Shown piece after piece: positions 53,323 to 64,000 of a DNA stretch of 64,000 bases (positions are counted from its first letter, which is position 1; each line of letters opens with the position of its first letter). This DNA is from Costus lasius (lineage: Eukaryota > Streptophyta > Magnoliopsida > Zingiberales > Costaceae), in NCBI GenBank assembly GCA_027563935.2, contig CM050454.1, forward strand, positions 44,358,596 to 44,422,595, given 5' to 3'. Below the pieces are notes generated by a model. That model was not told where the DNA came from. It was given only the letters and a program-made list of their open reading frames with translations, and made no database searches. A program made the position numbers and the translations under genes.

Positions 53323-55974
53323 TGTAACATCCCCTCAGAATAAACCCCAATCACAGACAGAAACCGCGGAAGATAGGGAATGTCACACACAAACGACAAG
53401 ACAGATGCTAGGGAATAATAGCTTACACAAAACGATACGAAAAATTTCGGCAGCATGTCCCCAGAAACACTAAGAAAATTCCTGTACATGCTCCATAATA
53501 TAACAATATGGGTCGACATCCCGACCACAAACTAAAACACGCCAATTCGAAACAAAATTCTCTGAACGACAGCACATCATCAAGTTAATAAAACCACGGT
53601 AATCAAATAATTCTAAACATAACAGAATTCACCGAAAACAGGCTTAAGCCCTCGGTTTACAATCGTATCAAAACCAAATGCCAACCCGGCAACAGATATC
53701 ACAGTACTCAAAAAGAAATAGCCACATCCGGCTAACATGTCCATGAATCAAAAGTCATAATGCTTTGGCCACATCCGGCCCTCAAGATATCACAGGCTCG
53801 CAGGCCCCAACATATCAAGTCAGAAAGCAAAATATCCACTAAGCTGTAGGCTCCTGCCCTGCATCTGGAAATATAGTGGAATGAGCTACACAGCTCAGTG
53901 AGTAGATAGTCTCGTTCGACCATCCACTAATATGCAACCCAAAAATAGATGCAGATATCTTTTCAAAAACTTTTAACAGAAGATGACAAAGCATGATACA
54001 TAATAAAGCTGATAACCATAAATCACAATCATGATCATAAATCAATACCCCCACAATCCCGGGCAACAAGATCACAAAACAGCCTAACCGGCTAACAGAC
54101 TCAGACTCACGCAACTATTGTCCAGTGATTACAGAACTGACCCCGAGGGTCCAACCCGGCCTTCGTCAAGGCACTGAGAGTAACTTGCGCAACAAGCATT
54201 GGTGAGGCCTAGATTCAAGAGGTGGCCCCCGTCAGGTCACGACGTGGCACTTTGCTCTACGACACTCCACCACACCCCCTTACCGGGAACACAAAACCCC
54301 CACAACTGGGAAACAAGAACAGAACAGAAGGTGAATGAATTCAAGAGGTGGCCCCCGTCTGACCAAGACGTGGCACTTTGCTTCAAACACCCAACTCTCA
54401 AAAGGTTTATCACCTGGACAAAATACCCTTAACACAAACCAGAAACCTGAACCTCTAACCTGGTCACTAGACTCTAGAACAGTCCCTCCATTACCGGAAA
54501 CATGTCAGAATAGGATGGGTGGATTCCCCAACCCCAAATCAGAATGACTGTTCACTGAGTGCTCTAGTTGACCCTTAGGTTCAGTCCACTCAAGTCTAGG
54601 ACTCTTATCCTCAATCATACAACACGAACATTATCTCAGACTCCACATCAATCAAGTTCAGGAAAGGTCCTTAGATTTCATGCAAGCATGGTTTAACCTT
54701 TTCTAAGTTATCATCCAAAGTTATCAATCAATATTTCATGTTATTACTTTCTACATACACCATTCAATTAAAAATACATAATAATACAGAAAATTCACCA
54801 AATTTCGTTCACAATTAACATAAATGCAGAATATCATATATTCAAAGTTTTCTACTAATTCTGATAACAAAAGACAGAAATACCCCTAGTTCAAAGTTTA
54901 TGTCATGCATGAAAACTTATCCAAAAATCTCGTAAAAATAATCATTACCTCCCTCATGATCCCTAGATTCGTAATTTCAAGTTTTCCCCAATTTTAACTA
55001 GAAAATTTACCGAATTACCCCTAGGTCAATCTCAGTCAACAGAAACTTTTATTTCTAAAAATTCTCAGAAAAATACAGTAGAGTCCTCATATACCTAATT
55101 TCATGAATATCAGGCTTTCCCCAATTTTTACCCATACATTTGGGCGTAATTTCATGAAGAAGGGGCGAAATTCTCATTCAAGCCCTAATCTTCATGCAAT
55201 TGAAATTCTAAGGCTACATACATGTTTAATCAAGGTCTAATTTATGATTAGGAGTCTTAAAAACGAAAAGCCCTAATTCTCATGCAACCTAGGGTTTCGA
55301 ATTTTGGAGAAAAGCAAGAAAACATGTACAATTTTGCAAGCATGAGTGCATATCATAATTCTAACCCTTAATCCTCTCTAAATCAAGCAACACATACAAT
55401 TTTCGTGAACTAGGTGAAGGAGAACATCCACTCACCTTGTTTTCGGTTCTTCCAAGTCAACACCCTCACGCCACTCACGCCACACAAGACGCCGGAACCA
55501 CCCAAAAGCCGCCGGAAAATCGCCTCCACCACCTCTTGCCGCCGGCCACAAGAAGAGGAGAAGGAGAAGAAGAAGCAAGCCGCCACCCTTCACCCTAACG
55601 AAATTCGTAAACAACGAGCAAAGAGGAAAAACGAGGGTGAACCCTCTAATTTCGTTTTCCTATCTCCCAAGAATCCAAACCCATTAGCAAACATAAGTGG
55701 AAGATCCAATAACCCTTTAGTATAAGTTAATTTCCACTTTCCCCTTATCAAGGGCTCTTACCCTTTTCTAACAAGAAGAAACCCCTAGCCTAGTGGCGTG
55801 TAGCACACATTCTATGCCTTAAGTCTCAGGTTCGAATCCTCTCCGTGACACATATTTTTACATTGCAGGAAAATACACAAATCAAGACATTTTCTCAAAG
55901 AAAAACTTCCACAAACATGCTAAATAATCAAAACTTTATTTTTCTTACCTGCTAATAAATTTCTGAATCTTACA
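53323..55974 (-). repeat. Tekay 3' LTR
   Basis: This 2652-bp LTR is the same length as 60818-63469. It includes a 44-bp direct repeat with 126-bp period (54213-54256 and 54339-54382; TTCAAGAGGTGGCCCCCGTC at each start) and a Pol III-like module at 55786-55860. No gene; the predicted small proteins occur identically in both LTRs and show no domain. Confidence 0.94.
55786..55860 (+). promoter_or_regulatory. RNA polymerase III-type A and B boxes with T5 stop, in LTR
   Basis: TAGCCTAGTGG (55786-55796) fits the A-box consensus TRGCNNAGTGG exactly. GGTTCGAATCC (55829-55839) fits the B-box consensus GGTTCGANTCC exactly, 43 bases downstream start to start. TTTTT follows at 55855-55859. The tRNA fold is poor because the T-stem does not pair, so it is not a tRNA gene. 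It is antisense to the retrotransposon and repeated in the other LTR. Confidence 0.6.
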
Positions 55975-55987
55975 TTCCTCCCCCCTT
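55975..55987 (-). promoter_or_regulatory. Tekay polypurine tract
   Basis: AAGGGGGGAGGAA on the minus strand lies directly before the 3' LTR and 16 bases after the gag-pol stop. Confidence 0.9.
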
Positions 55988-56003
55988 AAAAAGCTTTAGT
56001 CCT

Positions 56004-59000
56004 CTAAAGCTCACCGTCCAAATCATCAAACAGCTGAGGGAACTCTCTTCGCATATCTGACTCTGTCTCCCAAGTAGCTTCTTCAACTGACTGGTTTCCC
56101 CAGATAACTTTTACAAGCGGTATTGTCTTGTTCCTTAGGACTTTGTCTTTCCTATCCACAATCCTCAGTGGTCTCTCTACAAAAGTCAGATCACTCTGGA
56201 TCTGCAGGGGAGCAGAATCAAGCACATGTGATGGATCTGCACAGTATTTCCTCAGAACTGACACATGAAATATATTATGAAGATGCTCCAGAGATGGTGG
56301 CAGAGCTAGTCTGTACGCTACAGGACCAACCCTCTCAACAATATCATAAGGTCCAACAAACCTCGGGCTCAGCTTTCCTTTCTTGCCAAACCGCATGACA
56401 CCCTTGGTTGGTGAAACCTTCAGAAACACATGATCCCCCACCATAAACTCTAAGGGACGACGGCGATCATCAGCATAACTCTTCTGCCTGTCCCGAGCAA
56501 CCTTCAGTTTTTCCTGGATAACTCTGACTCTATCTGTAGCCTCCTGTACAGCTTCTGATCTCAGAATCATCCGGTCCCCCGATTCCTCCCAACTCAGAGG
56601 AGACCTGCACTTCCTGCCATACAGAGCCTCATACGGAGCCATCTGAATACTGGAGTGAAAACTGTTATTGTAGGTGAACTCTATCAAGGCTAAATCACTG
56701 TCCCACTCAGAGCTCCAATCTACTACATAAGCCCTCAGAAAATCCTCCAAAGTCTGTATAGTACGCTCTGACTGACCATCTGACTGCGGATGGTAGGCGG
56801 TACTAAAACTCAACTTTGTGCCAAGACCCTCATGCAAGCTCTTCCAGAATCTGGAAAGGAATCTGGAATCGCGGTCTGATACAATATCCACAGGCACTCC
56901 ATGTAATCTGACTATCTCATCGATGTACAGCTTAGCCAGCCGATCGAGTGGGTAAGTCATCCGAATAGGTAAAAAGTGTGCAGCCTTCATGAGCCTGTCA
57001 ACGATGACCCAAACCGCATCATGCCCTCTCCTGGTCCGAGGCAACCCACAAACAAAATCCATACTAATGCAGTCCCACTTCCACTGTGGAATAGGGAGCT
57101 GCTGCAGTAATCCCCCAGGTCTCTGGTGTTCGGCCTTCACAGTCTGACAGGTCAAACACCGAGATACGAACACCGCGACCTCCTTCTTCATCCCCGGCCA
57201 CCAGAAATCTTTCTTTAAATCCTGATACATTTTTGTGACTCCGGGATGCAAGGAATACTTGGAGTTGTGACCCTCCTCCAAGATCTCTCTCCTCAGACTA
57301 GGTTCCTCAGGGACACACACCCTTCCACGGAACCGCAGAATATTATCACCAGATACACTGAAATCCTCCACTGGCCCGGCAGCCATCCTCTCTCTGATCT
57401 GAACTAGACTCGGATCTACCAGCTGCTGATCCCTGATCCTCTGCAGTAAAGCAGACTGAACCCGGAGAAAAGCCACATACCCAGACTGAACTCTGGGAGA
57501 CACCTCAACCCTGAGCTCTCGGAACTCCTGCAATAACTGCCACTCACTGATCCTCAGTGCGGCTACAGAAGTAACTGGGTGTCTGCTCAATGCATCAGCT
57601 ACCACATTGGCTTTCCTAGCCTGATACTGAATAGAGAAATCATAATCCTTTATTAGCTCCATCCACCTTCTCTGCCTCATATTTAAATCCTTCTGAGTGA
57701 AAATGTACTTGAGACTCTGATGGTCAGTAAATAAGTCAAACTCCTGTCCCAATAGATAGTGGCGCCATATCTTCAGTGCAAAAACCACTGCCGCCAACTC
57801 CAAATCATGTGTGGGATAGTTTAACTCATACTCCTTCAGTTGCCGCGAAGCATAAGCTACCACGGCCCCTTTCTGCATTAGGACGCAGCCAAGTCCTTTG
57901 CCTGAGGCATCAGTATAAACAGTAAACCTCTCCCCATCAGTAGGAATGATAAGGATGGGTGTACTGGTCAATCTCCTTTTTAGCTCCTGGAAGCTTTCCT
58001 CACACTTCTCGTCCCAAATAAACTTAGCCTCTTTCCTGGTCAGCTTGGTTAAGGGACCCGCCAACTTGGAGAACCCCTCCACAAACCTCCTGTAATATCC
58101 TGCTAATCCCAGAAAGCTCCGGATCTCTGTGGCACTAGTTGGTCTTCCCCAGTTCAGGATAGCCTGTACCTTCACTGGATCCACAGACACGCCCTGACCA
58201 GATATCACATGCCCCAGAAAGCTGATCTGATCCAACCAAAACTCGCACTTGCTGGCCTTAGCATACAACTGGTGCTTCCTCAGAATTGCTAGTACTCTGC
58301 GCAAGTCCCTAGCGTGATCCTGAGAAGTACGGGAGTATACCAGTATATCATCTATGAACACCACCACACAAGTGTCTAACAGCTCATGAAACACCCTGTT
58401 CATCAGATCCATAAAAACAGCAAGTGCATTGGTCAATCCAAAAGGCATAACTACAAACTCGTAGTGCCCATACCTGGTCCTGAAAGCAGTCTTCAGGATA
58501 TCTTCATCCTTGACCCTGAGCTGATGGTATCCTGACCTCAGATCGATCTTGGAGAACACAGTGACACCCTGCAACTGATCGAACAGATCATCTATCCTCG
58601 GAAGGGGATACTTATTCTTTACAGTCACTTGATTCAGTTGACGGTAATCTATGCACATTCTCAGTGTTCTGTCCTTCTTCTTTACAAACAAGACTGGCGC
58701 TCCCCAGGGTGAAGCACTCGGTCGGATATAGCCCTTTTCAAGCAGTTCCTCTAACTGCTTCTTCAACTCAGCTAACTCTGAGGTGGCCATACGATAAGGA
58801 GCCTTTGATATTGGAGCTGTACCAGGCATCAGCTCAATACCAAACTCCACATCCCTGTGGGGAGGCAAACCTGAAAACTCATCTGAGAATACATCTGGAA
58901 ACTCACAGACTACCTCTATCTGAGCTAAGTCTGGATTTGAGTCTTCTTGCACCTTAACATGTGCAAGGTATCCTTTGCACCCACTGGCTAGCAACTTGCT

Positions 59001-60659
59001 GGCATGCACAAATGATATCACATGTGGCCCTTGATCAGACACCAGGCCTCTTACCAGCAGATGACTCCCATCCTGAAGATGCAGAGTAACAATCTTCTCA
59101 AAGCAATCCACTATAGCATGGTGAGAAGATAGCCAATCCATGCCTAGGATCAAATCATAATCCTGCATGTCTAGTAGTATCAAATCAACTAGAAACTCGT
59201 ACTGCTCTACGTGAATAACACAGTCAGGGTAGACTATGTCAGTGGATAAACTATCCCCCAATGGCGTACATACTGAAACCGTGTAATCTAGTACTCTAGG
59301 TGAGACAGGTAGTCTAGAAGCAAAATTAGCAGACACAAAGGACAAATTGGACCCCGGATCAAACAAAATACGAGCTAACTGATCAAAAACATGTAAAGTA
59401 CCTTCCACGACGGATCGGGAAGCTCGAGTGTCCTTCTCTGCTATAGCGTAGACTCTGGCCTGGACAGCTGGTCTATCGGTACCCCGGATCTGTGACCTAG
59501 GCGCCTTGCAATCCTTGATCCTGTGCCCCACTTTTCCGCAATTGAAGCACGCCCCGGACTTCTTGTGGCAGTCCGCCCTCAGGTGACCTTTGGCCCCACA
59601 ATGGTAGCAGACTCTGTCCTCTACCCGGCCATCAGTACTCTGCTGCTGTGACTGAGATGTCTGCTGTGGTCTCTGAGTTCCCTTCCCCTGATACGGTCTA
59701 TATCGGTCTCTCTTCTGGTCCTTCCCCTTATGGAATTTCCTATTGCCTCCCCCAGTTTGCTGGGGAACCGGTGTCACAGCTGTAGGGGCTACTACTAGGG
59801 CTGTCTCAGTCTGCTCCTCCAGGATGTACTTCTCTGCGGTGCGTGCACGATCCAGCATCTCAGCATAAGTCTCCAAGTGCTGTAGTCCCACCTTTTGTCT
59901 GATATCCCTTCTGAGACCCCTGAGAAATTTCTTAGCTCGCCTATCCTCAGTATTTATCAAATGTGGAGCATATTTCCCAAGCTTTGAGAACAACAAGTCA
60001 TACTGATCCACCGTCATGTCCCCTTGTTCCAGATGGATGAACTCCACCTCCCTGTCCTCAACCATGCTAGTGGGAAAGAATTTCTCATTGAACCGGGACA
60101 AGAAGTATTGCCACGTCACCGGTTCAGATCTGTCCACCGCGAGTCTCAGCTCACTCTTCCACCACACATCTGCGTCACCACGCATCATATAAGCGGCCAA
60201 ACATAGTCTGTCCTCATCTGAACACCGCATCACTTGGAAAATCTTCTCCAAGCCAGAAAGCCAGTCCTCTGCCGTCCTGTAATCTGGACTCCCATAAAAA
60301 GAACTAGGGCCCAACCGCTGGAATTCACCCACAAGCAAGGCATAGCGCCTATGGGTGTCCTCCGGCAAGCTAACCCCCGGGCCCGAGTCAGACTCAGACC
60401 CCCGCCCCTGCGTCGGTATCTGTGTCTGAGACATAAGCTGTAACTGCTCTCTGAACTCGCGTTGCTGGTCGCGATTCTGCTGTAACAGCTGCTGCTGCAC
60501 CTCCTGGTGCTGGGTCTGCTGCTGCTGCAGCATCTGAGCCTGCTGCTGGATTAGTGCGTTTTGTTGCTGCACCATACCAGTCAGAGACTCCATGGCCCGC
60601 AGGAATTCAGCAGTCTGATCACTGCTGCCAGCACTATCACTCGACCTGAGGCGCACCAT
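56004..60659 (-). CDS. gag-pol: Tekay/Del gag-pol polyprotein with chromodomain, intact frame
   Basis: A 1551-residue single-frame polyprotein. Gln-rich, predicted coiled-coil N-terminus (about 30-80); gag 100-290; CCHC knuckles at 351-364 and 371-384; protease Asp-Pro-Gly-Ser at 434-437 and Leu-Gly-Met-Asp-Trp-Leu 505-510; RT about 625-815 with Phe-Ile-Asp-Asp ending at 771; RNase H about 905-1026; integrase zinc residues His1131, His1138, Cys1168, Cys1171; catalytic Asp1201, Asp1262, Glu1298; chromodomain about 1495-1548, which would direct integration to marked chromatin. No stop or frameshift. Residues at a few normally invariant sites are changed, for example Leu746 where RT families have Pro, so enzyme activity is uncertain. 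Confidence 0.96.
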   Translation of the reverse strand: MVRLRSSDSAGSSDQTAEFLRAMESLTGMVQQQNALIQQQAQMLQQQQTQHQEVQQQLLQQNRDQQREFREQLQLMSQTQIPTQGRGSESDSGPGVSLPEDTHRRYALLVGEFQRLGPSSFYGSPDYRTAEDWLSGLEKIFQVMRCSDEDRLCLAAYMMRGDADVWWKSELRLAVDRSEPVTWQYFLSRFNEKFFPTSMVEDREVEFIHLEQGDMTVDQYDLLFSKLGKYAPHLINTEDRRAKKFLRGLRRDIRQKVGLQHLETYAEMLDRARTAEKYILEEQTETALVVAPTAVTPVPQQTGGGNRKFHKGKDQKRDRYRPYQGKGTQRPQQTSQSQQQSTDGRVEDRVCYHCGAKGHLRADCHKKSGACFNCGKVGHRIKDCKAPRSQIRGTDRPAVQARVYAIAEKDTRASRSVVEGTLHVFDQLARILFDPGSNLSFVSANFASRLPVSPRVLDYTVSVCTPLGDSLSTDIVYPDCVIHVEQYEFLVDLILLDMQDYDLILGMDWLSSHHAIVDCFEKIVTLHLQDGSHLLVRGLVSDQGPHVISFVHASKLLASGCKGYLAHVKVQEDSNPDLAQIEVVCEFPDVFSDEFSGLPPHRDVEFGIELMPGTAPISKAPYRMATSELAELKKQLEELLEKGYIRPSASPWGAPVLFVKKKDRTLRMCIDYRQLNQVTVKNKYPLPRIDDLFDQLQGVTVFSKIDLRSGYHQLRVKDEDILKTAFRTRYGHYEFVVMPFGLTNALAVFMDLMNRVFHELLDTCVVVFIDDILVYSRTSQDHARDLRRVLAILRKHQLYAKASKCEFWLDQISFLGHVISGQGVSVDPVKVQAILNWGRPTSATEIRSFLGLAGYYRRFVEGFSKLAGPLTKLTRKEAKFIWDEKCEESFQELKRRLTSTPILIIPTDGERFTVYTDASGKGLGCVLMQKGAVVAYASRQLKEYELNYPTHDLELAAVVFALKIWRHYLLGQEFDLFTDHQSLKYIFTQKDLNMRQRRWMELIKDYDFSIQYQARKANVVADALSRHPVTSVAALRISEWQLLQEFRELRVEVSPRVQSGYVAFLRVQSALLQRIRDQQLVDPSLVQIRERMAAGPVEDFSVSGDNILRFRGRVCVPEEPSLRREILEEGHNSKYSLHPGVTKMYQDLKKDFWWPGMKKEVAVFVSRCLTCQTVKAEHQRPGGLLQQLPIPQWKWDCISMDFVCGLPRTRRGHDAVWVIVDRLMKAAHFLPIRMTYPLDRLAKLYIDEIVRLHGVPVDIVSDRDSRFLSRFWKSLHEGLGTKLSFSTAYHPQSDGQSERTIQTLEDFLRAYVVDWSSEWDSDLALIEFTYNNSFHSSIQMAPYEALYGRKCRSPLSWEESGDRMILRSEAVQEATDRVRVIQEKLKVARDRQKSYADDRRRPLEFMVGDHVFLKVSPTKGVMRFGKKGKLSPRFVGPYDIVERVGPVAYRLALPPSLEHLHNIFHVSVLRKYCADPSHVLDSAPLQIQSDLTFVERPLRIVDRKDKVLRNKTIPLVKVIWGNQSVEEATWETESDMRREFPQLFDDLDGEL

Positions 60660-60803
60660 ACTGGCTCCTTAAACACACACAAAACAAATACAAACAAATC
60701 AGATTTACAGTCAAGACAGTTCTCAAACAAGCTTCCTAGCTGTCTAGCAATACACAAGCAAGGTTTTCCACTCTTGAAACCGCTATTATTAGCTAGCTCA
60801 TCC

Positions 60804-60814
60804 CTCTGATACCA
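60804..60814 (-). promoter_or_regulatory. Tekay primer-binding site
   Basis: TGGTATCAGAG on the minus strand, three bases inside the 5' LTR, is of tRNA-iMet type and continues GGATG instead of the usual C. Confidence 0.85.
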
Positions 60815-60817
60815 CTC

Positions 60818-63469
60818 TGTAACATCCCCTCAGAATAAACCTCAATCACAGACAGAAACCGCGGAAGATAGGGAATGTCACACACAAACGACAAGACAGA
60901 TGCTAGGGAATAATAGCTTACACAAAACGATACGAAAAATTTCGGCAGCATGTCCCCAGAAACACTAAGAAAATTCCTGTACATGCTCCATAATATAACA
61001 ATATGGGTCGACATCCCGACCACAAACTAAAACACGCCAATTCGAAACAAAATTCTCTGAACGACAGCACATCATCAAGTTAATAAAACCACGGTAATCA
61101 AATAATTCTAAACATAACAGAATTCACCGAAAACAGGCTTAAGCCCTCGGTTTACAATCGTATCAAAACCAAATGCCAACCCGGCAACAGATATCACAGT
61201 ACTCAAAAAGAAATAGCCACATCCGGCTAACATGTCCATGAATCAAAAGTCATAATGCTTTGGCCACATCCGGCCCTCAAGATATCACAGGCTCGCAGGC
61301 CCCAACATATCAAGTCAGAAAGCAAAATATCCACTAAGCTGTAGGCTCCTGCCCTGCATCTGGAAATATAGTGGAATGAGCTACACAGCTCAGTGAGTAG
61401 ATAGTCTCGTTCGACCATCCACTAATATGCAACCCAAAAATAGATGCAGATATCTTTTCAAAAACTTTTAACAGAAGATGACAAAGCATGATACATAATA
61501 AAGCTGATAACCATAAATCACAATCATGATCATAAATCAATACCCCCACAATCCCGGGCAACAAGATCACAAAACAGCCTAACCGGCTAACAGACTCAGA
61601 CTCACGCAACTATTGTCCAGTGATTACAGAACTGACCCCGAGGGTCCAACCCGGCCTTCGTCAAGGCACTGAGAGTAACTTGCGCAACAAGCATTGGTGA
61701 GGCCTAGATTCAAGAGGTGGCCCCCGTCAGGTCACGACGTGGCACTTTGCTCTACGACACTCCACCACACCCCCTTACCGGGAACACAAAACCCCCACAA
61801 CTGGGAAACAAGAACAGAACAGAAGGTGAATGAATTCAAGAGGTGGCCCCCGTCTGACCAAGACGTGGCACTTTGCTTCAAACACCCAACTCTCAAAAGG
61901 TTTATCACCTGGACAAAATACCCTTAACACAAACCGGAAACCTGAACCTCTAACCTGGTCACTAGACTCTAGAACAGTCCCTCCATTACCGGAAACATGT
62001 CAGAATAGGATGGGTGGATTCCCCAACCCCAAATCAGAATGACTGTTCACTGAGTGCTCTAGTTGACCCTTAGGTTCAGTCCACTCAAGTCTAGGACTCT
62101 TATCCTCAATCATACAACACGAACATTATCTCAGACTCCACATCAATCAAGTTCAGGAAAGGTCCTTAGATTTCATGCAAGCATGGTTTAACCTTTTCTA
62201 AGTTATCATCCAAAGTTATCAATCAATATTTCATGTTATTACTTTCTACATACACCATTCAATTAAAAATACATAATAATACAGAAAATTCACCAAATTT
62301 CGTTCACAATTAACATAAATGCAGAATATCATATATTCAAAGTTTTCTACTAATTCTGATAACAAAAGACAGAAATACCCCTAGTTCAAAGTTTAAGTCA
62401 TGCATGAAAACTTATCCAAAAATCTCGTAAAAATAATCATTACCTCCCTCATGATCCCTAGATTCGTAATTTCAAGTTTTCCCCAATTTTAACTAGAAAA
62501 TTTACCGAATTACCCCTAGGTCAATCTCAGTCAACAGAAACTTTTATTTCTAAAAATTCTCAGAAAAATACAGTAGAGTCCTCATATACCTAATTTCATG
62601 AATATCAGGTTTTCCCCAATTTTTACCCATACATTTGGGCGTAATTTCATGAAGAAGGGGCGAAATTCTCATTCAAGCCCTAATCTTCATGCAATTGAAA
62701 TTCTAAGGCTACATACATGTTTAATCAAGGTCTAATTTATGATTAGGAGTCTTAAAAACGAAAAGCCCTAATTCTCATGCAACCTAGGGTTTCGAATTTT
62801 GGAGAAAAGCAAGAAAACATGTACAATTTTGCAAGCATGAGTTCATATCATAATTCTAACCCTTAATCCTCTCTAAATCAAGCAACACATACAATTTTCG
62901 TGAACTAGGTGAAGGAGAACATCCACTCACCTTGTTTTCGGTTCTTCCAAGTCAACACCCTCACGCCACTCACGCCACACAAGACGCCGGAACCACCCAA
63001 AAGCCGCCGGAAAATCGCCTCCACCACCTCTTGCCGCCGGCCACAAGAAGAGGAGAAGGAGAAGAAGAAGCAAGCCGCCACCCTTCACCCTAACGAAATT
63101 CGTAAACAACGAGCAAAGAGGAAAAACGAGAGTGAACCCTCTAATTTCGTTTTCCTATCTCCCAAGAATCCAAACCCATTAGCAAACATAAGTGGAAGAT
63201 CCAATAACCCTTTAGTATAAGTTAATTTCCACTTTCCCCTTATCAAGGGCTCTTACCCTTTTCTAACAAGAAGAAACCCCTAGCCTAGTGGCGTGTAGCA
63301 CACATTCTATGCCTTAAGTCTCAGGTTCGAATCCTCTCCGTGACACATATTTTTACATTGCAGGAAAATACACAAATCAAGACATTTTCTCAAAGAAAAA
63401 CTTCCACAAACATGCTAAATAATCAAAACTTTATTTTTCTTACCTGCTAATAAATTTCTGAATCTTACA
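60818..63469 (-). repeat. Tekay 5' LTR
   Basis: This 2652-bp partner of 53323-55974 has differences at about 60841, 61936, 62397, 62610, 62843 and 63131. It carries its own copies of the 126-bp-period repeat (61708-61751 and 61834-61877). Confidence 0.94.
63281..63355 (+). promoter_or_regulatory. Pol III-type A and B boxes with T5 stop, second LTR copy
   Basis: A box TAGCCTAGTGG at 63281-63291, B box GGTTCGAATCC at 63324-63334 and TTTTT at about 63350-63354, all identical to the copy at 55786-55860. Confidence 0.6.
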
Positions 63470-63474
63470 ACTTG

Positions 63475-64000
63475 ACACTGATATTTATATATCATTCTGG
63501 CATTGTCGTTATCATTGTTTGACTACACCTGCGATTGTGTACTTACATGATAATGTCCCTAGAGACAGATTGGATCTGTGCTCGAATTATAATCCCCAGT
63601 CGATGTACCTTAGTGGATATGGGACAGTTATGGTACTTGTGAGACTGGTATGTGGGCTGGTTAGGCACGTGGTGCTAACGCAGACACATGGGTATATCAT
63701 TGGGGATATACTGGATAGACCCGCTATGAGGCTATGACTTGGTGTCATGAGTTATCCTCATAAGTGACAGGAGATGCATTGATCCCTTGACTTGAGGTCA
63801 TTGATCATTCTATATGGTTAGGGACTTGCTTTGATACAACCTAACACCTTGCCGTAGCTGGGAGGTCATAACGGTTGTTATTGAGCATGTCACGACCCAT
63901 ATGAGAAGATCAATGGACAGACATAGGATTTGCCCCTTCCCTAAGGTAGTATGATATCCATGGAGCTCCTTTATGGTTCTATGACTGAGAGTGTATGGCC
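63475..64000 (+). repeat. Copia C 3' LTR, resumed, running off the window
   Basis: This aligns with 45758-46283 of the 5' LTR. I see two substitutions (C to T near 63629, A to T near 63947). The preceding acttg is the Tekay TSD. Confidence 0.92.

Larger units (their letters stand above)
53323..63469 (-). mobile_element. Tekay/Del-type chromovirus, complete
   Basis: A 10,147-bp gypsy element with two 2652-bp LTRs, flanked by the TSD acttg (53318-53322 and 63470-63474). It has a tRNA-iMet primer-binding site, one open 1551-codon gag-pol and a polypurine tract. LTRs begin TGTAAGATTC and end GGGGATGTTACA in element sense. About six substitutions separate the LTRs by my count. Long LTRs, paired CCHC knuckles and a C-terminal chromodomain place it in the Tekay (Del) lineage. 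Confidence 0.95.
45706..64000 (+). mobile_element. Copia C: full-length copia with broken pol, continuing past the window
   Basis: This plus-strand element of the copia A family starts TGTTGGTGTATATGCC at 45706, inside Athila gag, after the probable TSD ctttg (45701-45705). It has a complete 5' LTR, variant primer-binding site, leader, gag-pol, polypurine tract and a 3' LTR split by a Tekay element (53323-63469). The window ends inside the 3' LTR. Where both LTRs can be compared (about 580 bp) I see only two substitutions, yet the coding region is badly damaged. Confidence 0.9.

Noticed and set aside
55414..55725. 103-codon frame in the Tekay LTR (also 62909-63220) as an accessory gene
   Set aside because: Low-complexity Lys/Glu/Pro-rich sequence in both LTRs, no domain, and the opposite frame is equally open.
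55786..55860. tRNA gene on the plus strand
   Set aside because: A and B boxes are perfect but the T-stem and acceptor do not pair, and the sequence is part of an LTR present in both copies.

Overview
The window is plant nuclear DNA made entirely of nested LTR retrotransposons. I see no host gene, rRNA, ordinary tRNA gene or bacterial feature. The evidence is the Ty1/copia and Ty3/gypsy domain sets (CCHC zinc knuckle, aspartic protease, integrase, reverse transcriptase, RNase H), primer-binding sites matching plant initiator-methionine tRNA, TG...CA long terminal repeats, and 5-bp target-site duplications (TSDs). The elements (Tekay/Del, Athila and CRM-type gypsy, Tork-type copia) point to a large-genome flowering plant; the species cannot be read from this sequence.

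Layer 0 is an old minus-strand copia element (copia A, 4408-17930, both ends missing or interrupted). Four things landed in it: a plus-strand CRM-type gypsy element (1-4407, its 5' part outside the window); a minus-strand internally deleted CRM-type element (7685-13986, TSD ctcat) whose 3' LTR later received a tRNA-derived SINE-like insert (7694-8016); a solo LTR of copia family B (16115-17794, TSD taaag); and a minus-strand Athila element whose 3' LTR begins at 17931.

The Athila element fills the rest of the window beneath further insertions. These are copia beta (19058-37309, TSD gcctc), with a second full-length copia of the same family, copia alpha (20251-29350, TSD aaggg), inside its 5' LTR; a minus-strand family-B solo LTR (40482-42182, TSD ccatc) that splits the Athila pol gene; and a plus-strand copia C (45706 to beyond 64000) of the same family as copia A. 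Inside the 3' LTR of copia C sits a complete minus-strand Tekay/Del chromovirus (53323-63469, TSD acttg).

Three polyproteins are open from end to end: alpha (1287 aa), beta (1294 aa) and Tekay (1551 aa). All three elements have nearly identical LTR pairs and are the youngest insertions. Copia A, copia C, Athila and both CRM-type elements are broken by stops, frameshifts or deletions. Copia C and the deleted CRM-type element also have nearly identical LTR sequence, so they were probably mobilised by proteins made elsewhere.

The strongest signals beyond standard annotation are: a set of hairpins in the untranslated copia leader that keep pairing through compensatory changes between families; a roughly 70-bp-period array of GGTGAACCC/GGGTTCACC palindromes in the Athila LTR; consensus RNA polymerase III A and B boxes plus a T5 stop inside the Tekay LTR; and a tRNA-headed insert placed exactly at an LTR terminus. 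LTR divergences were counted by eye and are approximate.
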